A stretch of 45,737 nucleotides of DNA from Henriciella sp. (GTDB lineage: Bacteria; Pseudomonadota; Alphaproteobacteria; Caulobacterales; Hyphomonadaceae): NCBI GenBank assembly GCA_012960415.1, contig DUBH01000005.1, positions 1-45,737 of the forward strand, given 5' to 3'. A program made the position numbers and the translations under genes. Below, in pieces: positions 42,448 through 45,737 of this stretch. The notes under the pieces were generated by a model. That model did no database searches. It was not told the DNA's origin and saw only the letters and a program-made list of their open reading frames with translations. Numbering within the stretch: the stretch's first letter is position 1; each line of letters opens with the position of its first letter.

Positions 42448-44220
42448 ATGGCCCAGCCCATTCTCAAAACTATCCCCCTGTCCGAGCTTCGGATTTCCAA
42501 ACTCAACATGCGCCACAGCCGCAAGAAGCCGGACGTCTCCGACATCCTGCCGTCGATCCGCGAGAGTGGAGTCCGGCAAACGCTCTTGGTGCGCAAGGAA
42601 GGCGATCACTATGGCGTCGTCGCCGGACGGCGGCGCTATTTTGCCCTCAAGGAGATCGAGAAGGAGACGGGTGAAACCCCGCAAGTCCCCTGCGCGATCA
42701 TGACCGAGGAAGACGCCGCGAGCGCCATTGCCGCGTCCGTCATCGAGAATGTCGGACGCTTGCCAGCGTCGGAAATGGAGCAGTACACCGCCTTTAAGCG
42801 CCTGCACGATGAGGGGCGCAGCGTGGACGAGATCGCTGGCTTCTTTGGCGTCACCGAGCTTCTGGTGCGCCGCGTTCTGGCGCTGGCTTCACTCGCTGAA
42901 CCGATCCGAAAACTCTACGCCGAGGACGAGATCGACCGCGAGACGATCCGCGCCCTGACACTCGCCACGCCAGACCAGCAGGCCGAATGGTTGCGGCTTT
43001 ACGAGAGCGAGGACGAACGCGCGCCTCGTGGCCGGAACTGTAAGGCATGGATCACGGGCGGGGCGATCATCACGACCGACAAGGCGCTGTTCGACATTGC
43101 AGACTATGAGGGCCAGATCACCGCCGACCTGTTCGGCGAGCATGGCGTGTTTGCCGATCCCGACGCCTTCTGGAAGGCGCAGTCAGCCGCTGTGGCGCAC
43201 CGCGTCGAGACTTACATTGCAGACGGCTGGAAGGATGTCATTTGCCTTGAGCGCGGGGCCTTCTTCCATCGCTGGGATCACCAGACGCGCACCAAACGCC
43301 AGGGCGGCAAGGTCTATGTCGAGCTACGCCATGACGGCACAGTGACCTTCCATGAGGGCTTCATTTCACAGGCCGAGGCGCGGCGACAGGAGACGGCAAA
43401 GACAGGCAAGGACGATGCGCCTGCCGCGCCCGTCAAACCCGAAATGTCCGGCCCGCTGGCGGAATACATTCTCCTGCATCGTCATGGCGCAGCGACGGCA
43501 AGCCTTGCGGGCCAGCCTGCCATCGCGCTGCGCCTGATGGTGGCCCACGCCATGACCGGCAGCGCGCTCTGGCAAGTCCGCGCCCATGAATGCACAAGCC
43601 GCAAGGAGGACACGCGCGCGAGCCTTGAGGCATCAAAAGCCGCTGCCGAGATAGAGGAAAAGCGCGCCCGCATCGCTTCCCTGTTTGAGGCGCGGGGCGT
43701 GTCGGCCGAGGCGCGGCGCAATGGCGACGCCTACCGGCTCTGCGAAATCTTCGCCGCCTTGCTCGCCATGTCGGACGAGAAAGTCATGGAGGTTCTGGCC
43801 TTCACCATGGCGCAGACGCTGGAAGCAGGTGGGCCGGTTGTCGAGGCCGTGCTGCATGTCTGCGAGACGGACCTATCCGCCTACTGGAAACCAGACGCAG
43901 CCTTCTTCGACTTGTTGCGCGACAAGCGCGCGATCAATGCCATGGTCGCTGACATCGGCTCGAAGTCACTCGCGGAGAGTTGCGCCAGCGACACTGCAAA
44001 GGTCCAGAAAGCAATCATCGGCAACCGGATCATGGGTCATGGATGCGAGCCCAATCCCGACTGGCGGCCCGCATGGATGCAGGTGCCGCCCGCCCGCCTT
44101 GTCGAGGGGGCAGGTTCACCGCCCGCAGACGCATGGGCACGGGTCGCGGGGCTGTTCGAGCGCGGCGAAGACATTGATGGAGCCGCGACGCAAGCCTTCG
44201 ATCGGCCACACGCCGCCTGA
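42448..44220 (+). CDS. Long ParB-family DNA-binding protein
   Basis: A 590-residue protein. Residues ~1-95 are the ParB N-terminal domain (IPLSELRISKLNMRHSRKKP, LLVRKEGDHYGVVAGRRRYF, the latter holding the R-rich CTP-binding-like motif), and ~100-165 the KorB/ParB HTH (FKRLHDEGRSVDEIAGFFGV). The remaining ~420 residues are far beyond a normal ParB (about 300) and are unassigned, with a coiled-coil-like charged stretch (ASLEASKAAAEIEEKRARIA). Such long ParB-like proteins are common beside ardA-type genes on plasmids. No parA is present, so a partition role is not shown. AAAAGGAG precedes the ATG and a strong terminator follows. Confidence 0.88.
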   Translation: MAQPILKTIPLSELRISKLNMRHSRKKPDVSDILPSIRESGVRQTLLVRKEGDHYGVVAGRRRYFALKEIEKETGETPQVPCAIMTEEDAASAIAASVIENVGRLPASEMEQYTAFKRLHDEGRSVDEIAGFFGVTELLVRRVLALASLAEPIRKLYAEDEIDRETIRALTLATPDQQAEWLRLYESEDERAPRGRNCKAWITGGAIITTDKALFDIADYEGQITADLFGEHGVFADPDAFWKAQSAAVAHRVETYIADGWKDVICLERGAFFHRWDHQTRTKRQGGKVYVELRHDGTVTFHEGFISQAEARRQETAKTGKDDAPAAPVKPEMSGPLAEYILLHRHGAATASLAGQPAIALRLMVAHAMTGSALWQVRAHECTSRKEDTRASLEASKAAAEIEEKRARIASLFEARGVSAEARRNGDAYRLCEIFAALLAMSDEKVMEVLAFTMAQTLEAGGPVVEAVLHVCETDLSAYWKPDAAFFDLLRDKRAINAMVADIGSKSLAESCASDTAKVQKAIIGNRIMGHGCEPNPDWRPAWMQVPPARLVEGAGSPPADAWARVAGLFERGEDIDGAATQAFDRPHAA

Positions 44221-44253
44221 CGGTTCAGTCTCCTCGTCAGGCGGATGACGGAG

Positions 44254-44282
44254 CCGCCCGGTGACAGTCGCCGGGCGGTTTT
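44254..44282 (+). terminator. Rho-independent terminator of the ardA-parB operon
   Basis: CCGCCCGG (44254-44261) pairs perfectly with CCGGGCGG (44271-44278) across a nine-base loop and runs directly into TTTT (44279-44282), 34 bases after the ParB-family stop codon. Confidence 0.85.
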
Positions 44283-44405
44283 ACGCGCACTGATTGATGC
44301 TGCCTAGGCACAGGCAGAGGGTTCATTGATTGAACCGCGCCGAAAAAAATCGCTCGTCTTTGGGTCTCGCTTGGCTTTCCGAAATGGCGGCCAGCTTCGG
44401 TTCAT

Positions 44406-44433
44406 CCGTTTCCAACTGATGCGCTCCGAACCC
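44406..44433 (+). repeat. Direct repeat left of the mercury cassette
   Basis: The 28 bases beginning CCGTTTCCAACTGATGCG and ending CCGAACCC match 45564-45591 at 27 of 28 positions (A/C difference at the tenth base). The pair brackets the three mercury genes. Confidence 0.85.
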
Positions 44434-44449
44434 GACCTCTGAACGCCCA

Positions 44450-44680
44450 TTACCCGCCGCAGCAATCACCCATCTGGATCGGCGGGCATTTCACATCGCC
44501 GAAGGAACAATAGACGCAGCAGTCTCCTGGAAGCGGTTTCAGCAGCGCCCCGCATCCCTTACAGTCATAGAAATACTGGCAGGCGTCAGTGGGCATAAGG
44601 TCCTTGGACCGATGTCCGCATTGGGGACAGGTCAGCGTCGAAGAGGGCTCAAAGCCATCGCTCATCTGAGGTTCAGCCAT
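44450..44680 (-). CDS. GDCCVxC-domain protein of mercury cassette
   Basis: A 76-residue Cys-rich soluble protein. It carries CPQC (18-21) and CKGC (40-43) pairs, the signature GDCCVYC (52-58) and a GDCCGG end, 12 Cys in all. Members with the GDCCVxC motif are encoded next to merT-like genes and are presumed to bind Hg(II) or a related thiophilic metal. ATG 44680 is preferred because AGGAG lies about ten bases upstream; ATG 44665 would give an exact ATGA overlap with the merT stop. It is the last gene of the leftward two-gene unit. Confidence 0.85.
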   Translation of the reverse strand: MAEPQMSDGFEPSSTLTCPQCGHRSKDLMPTDACQYFYDCKGCGALLKPLPGDCCVYCSFGDVKCPPIQMGDCCGG

Positions 44681-45039
44681 CGCAGCAACGCTCCTTCATA
44701 AGACGGCAATATCCATGCGCCCACGAGCAGCAGGACAGCCACCGAGACACTGATCCAGAACCGCGTCTTCGGACGCCGACCGCCGCGCAAGGCGAAAACA
44801 ATGGCACCTGCAAGCAGGAGCATTGCAACGATCATGAAGGCGTTCTTGTAGCGGGCGAAGAAGCCAAGATTGGCGACAAGCGCGCTGCTGACGCCAAGGT
44901 TTACAAGCAGGATTGGCAGCACGCAGCACGAGGCCCCAAGGAAGGCGAAAAAGCCGCCGAGGACGCCGCCGCCCGCCAGCCAGCCATTGGCGCGGGACGC
45001 CTTGGTCACAGTCACATCGTTGTCAGTTTCAGCGGTCAT
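44662..45039 (-). CDS. merT: MerT-like mercuric ion transporter
   Basis: A 125-residue inner-membrane protein with three hydrophobic segments (~22-52, ~66-86, ~94-111). The first contains the vicinal Cys pair at 38-39 (GASCCVLP) that accepts Hg(II) in MerT. The second, cytoplasmic Cys pair of classical MerT is absent, so it is a short-loop variant. No merP or merA lies in the window, so imported mercury has no visible reductase. The start codon is only about six bases after the -10 element of the MerR-type promoter, implying a leaderless or nearly leaderless mRNA. Confidence 0.85.
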   Translation of the reverse strand: MTAETDNDVTVTKASRANGWLAGGGVLGGFFAFLGASCCVLPILLVNLGVSSALVANLGFFARYKNAFMIVAMLLLAGAIVFALRGGRRPKTRFWISVSVAVLLLVGAWILPSYEGALLRWLNLR

Positions 45040-45045
45040 CTTTAT

Positions 45046-45076
45046 GGCCTACAATCTGTAGCCGCTACAGAAGCAA
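45046..45076 (-). promoter_or_regulatory. MerR-type promoter/operator of the mercury genes
   Basis: On the minus strand TTGCTT (complement of 45071-45076) and TAGGCC (complement of 45046-45051) are exactly 19 bases apart, the overlong spacing that MerR activators correct by twisting DNA. The spacer contains the perfect inverted repeat CTGTAGC-C-GCTACAG (45056-45070), placed like the mer operator. The divergent merR start is 18 bases to the right. Confidence 0.85.
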
Positions 45077-45087
45077 GAGGCAATTTC

Positions 45088-45483
45088 ATGACCGGGTTCA
45101 GAATCGGGCGATTGAGCGAGGAAACGGGCGTCCATATCGAGACGATCCGCTACTATGAAAAGATCGGTCTTGTTCCGAAACCTCCCCGCAGCGATGGCGG
45201 TAGGCGGCTCTATGACGGTGGTGCAATCCAGCGCCTGCGCTTCATCCGGCGGGCGCGCGACCTTGGCTTTCCTCTCGATGATGTGCGTTCGTTGATGGGC
45301 CTTGCGACCGAACCTGGATGCTGCGCGGACGCTTTTGAGATTGCAGAACGTCACCGATCGGATGTGCGAAACCGCATCGCCGATCTGCGTCGTCTGGAAC
45401 GGCGTCTGGCGGAGCTGACAAAGGCCTGCCAAAGCGATGGCGATCTCGAATGCGGACTTATCGATGCGCTCTCACGGAGCTGA
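45088..45483 (+). CDS. merR: MerR family metal-responsive regulator
   Basis: A 131-residue dimeric activator. The N-terminal winged HTH is typical (FRIGRLSEETGVHIETIRYY, GGRRLYDGGAIQRLRFIRRA), followed by a long dimerisation helix. Cys79, Cys114 and Cys122 fall where the three Hg(II)-binding Cys of classical MerR lie (82, 117, 126), and there is an extra Cys78. It should bind the 15-base palindrome between the divergent genes and activate merT on mercury. AGAGG precedes the ATG. Confidence 0.9.
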   Translation: MTGFRIGRLSEETGVHIETIRYYEKIGLVPKPPRSDGGRRLYDGGAIQRLRFIRRARDLGFPLDDVRSLMGLATEPGCCADAFEIAERHRSDVRNRIADLRRLERRLAELTKACQSDGDLECGLIDALSRS

Positions 45484-45563
45484 GAATGGCATTGGCCGAG
45501 CCAGTTTCCGTGCCGGTCGATGTTCGCTGATACAATGACGACTGGCAGGTAGCGCAGTTCCTT

Positions 45564-45591
45564 CCGTTTCCACCTGATGCGCTCCGAACCC
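45564..45591 (+). repeat. Direct repeat right of the mercury cassette
   Basis: Second copy of the 28-base repeat at 44406-44433 (27 of 28 identical, same orientation), 80 bases after the merR stop. Confidence 0.85.
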
Positions 45592-45643
45592 CTTGTTCCC
45601 GTCTCATGCCGTGTGACCTGGACGACGCCTGTCGGGCCTTGAA

Positions 45644-45715
45644 ACCGGCCCATGCGAAGAATTTTCCCCGCCGCTTTGCGGCTCCTCGCCGATCAAAATT
45701 CTTCTCCGGGCCGGT
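45644..45715. repeat. Nested 72-base palindrome at the right edge
   Basis: Three nested perfect inverted repeats share a common centre: ACCGGCCC (45644-45651) with GGGCCGGT (45708-45715), GAAGAATTTT (45656-45665) with AAAATTCTTC (45695-45704), and GCCGC (45670-45674) with GCGGC (45678-45682). Such structure fits a cruciform, a single-strand initiation or transfer origin, or a regulatory RNA; the neighbouring gene on the right is outside the window. Confidence 0.8.
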
Positions 45716-45737
45716 GCTCCACTGCGTTTCGCCCGCG

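Larger units (their letters stand above)
16353..45737. mobile_element. Integrative conjugative-type element in guaA, left end (right end outside window)
   Basis: Everything after the guaA stop is accessory: tyrosine integrase next to guaA, trb type IV secretion operon with the DUF2274, DUF736 and AlpA-like genes that usually accompany it in alphaproteobacterial ICEs, a DUF2285 regulator, a restriction/abortive-infection operon, ardA, a ParB-family gene and a mercury cassette. No housekeeping gene reappears before the edge. The right attachment site should be a second copy of the guaA 3' tail, and I find none inside the window. Absence of a relaxase or coupling protein here means that autonomous transfer is not shown. 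Confidence 0.85.

Noticed and set aside
44663-44665. Alternative start of the GDCCVxC gene at the ATGA overlap with merT
   Set aside because: The overlap is attractive but there is no ribosome-binding site in front of it, whereas the ATG at 44680 has AGGAG at good distance; kept as an alternative only.

Overview
The window reads as an alphaproteobacterial chromosome, most like the Hyphomonadaceae/Caulobacterales. The basis is high G+C, a guaB - rsmB-like - guaA neighbourhood, a TonB-era style of small secreted DUF3617-like and Sel1-like proteins, and a trb/DUF2274/DUF736/DUF2285 conjugative module of the kind carried by alphaproteobacterial integrative elements. The family-level placement is inference; no rRNA or tRNA is present to settle it.

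Bases 1-16.35 kb look like resident chromosome. In order: a collagen-like surface protein with a YadA-type outer-membrane anchor, an M28 peptidase lipoprotein, guaB, a small secreted protein, a membrane protein coupled to a GNAT acetyltransferase, an RsmB-like RNA m5C methyltransferase, a Sel1-like secreted protein, two coupled membrane proteins, a periplasm-spanning PilZ protein, a TPR plus aspartyl/asparaginyl beta-hydroxylase protein, then a two-gene cassette (six-repeat Cys-rich secreted protein and trypsin-like protease) and guaA. The two-gene cassette sits between two copies of the guaA leader and start codon (12811-12870 and 14730-14790), which suggests that it was inserted or formed by duplication in front of guaA.

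From the 3' end of guaA onward (about 16.35 kb to beyond the right edge) the DNA is an integrated element. A tyrosine integrase is preceded by five CTGACGGTA-type sites. It is followed by an unrecognised zinc-ribbon protein and a leftward 12-gene operon, trbBCDEJLFGI - DUF2274 - DUF736 - alpA-like, encoding a type IV secretion (mating pair formation) apparatus. A DUF2285 regulator reads away from trbB behind a good sigma-54 type -24/-12 sequence. No coupling ATPase (traG/virD4), relaxase, trbK or replication gene is seen inside the window.

At 31-40.8 kb lies a leftward defence operon with four-base overlaps at nearly every junction: excisionase-like HTH regulator, hsdM, Abi_2 (AbiD/AbiF type HEPN protein), hsdS, a DUF262/HNH protein of GmrSD type, and hsdR. 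The only gap is the 166 bases between hsdM and the abi gene. It folds into a strong stem-loop with a T-rich tail on the coding strand and is a candidate for an AbiF-associated structured RNA. Right of it, ardA (anti-type I restriction), two small plasmid-type genes and a long ParB-family gene form a rightward transfer-leading-region-like operon. A short mercury cassette (GDCCVxC protein, MerT-like transporter, divergent MerR) with a textbook 19-base-spacer MerR promoter follows, flanked by 28-base near-perfect direct repeats. The window ends in a 72-base nested palindrome.

The most worthwhile leads are the abi-linked RNA inside the hybrid type I / type IV / Abi operon, the guaA-leader duplication around the protease cassette, the sigma-54-like control of the DUF2285 activator, and the direct repeats around the mercury cassette.
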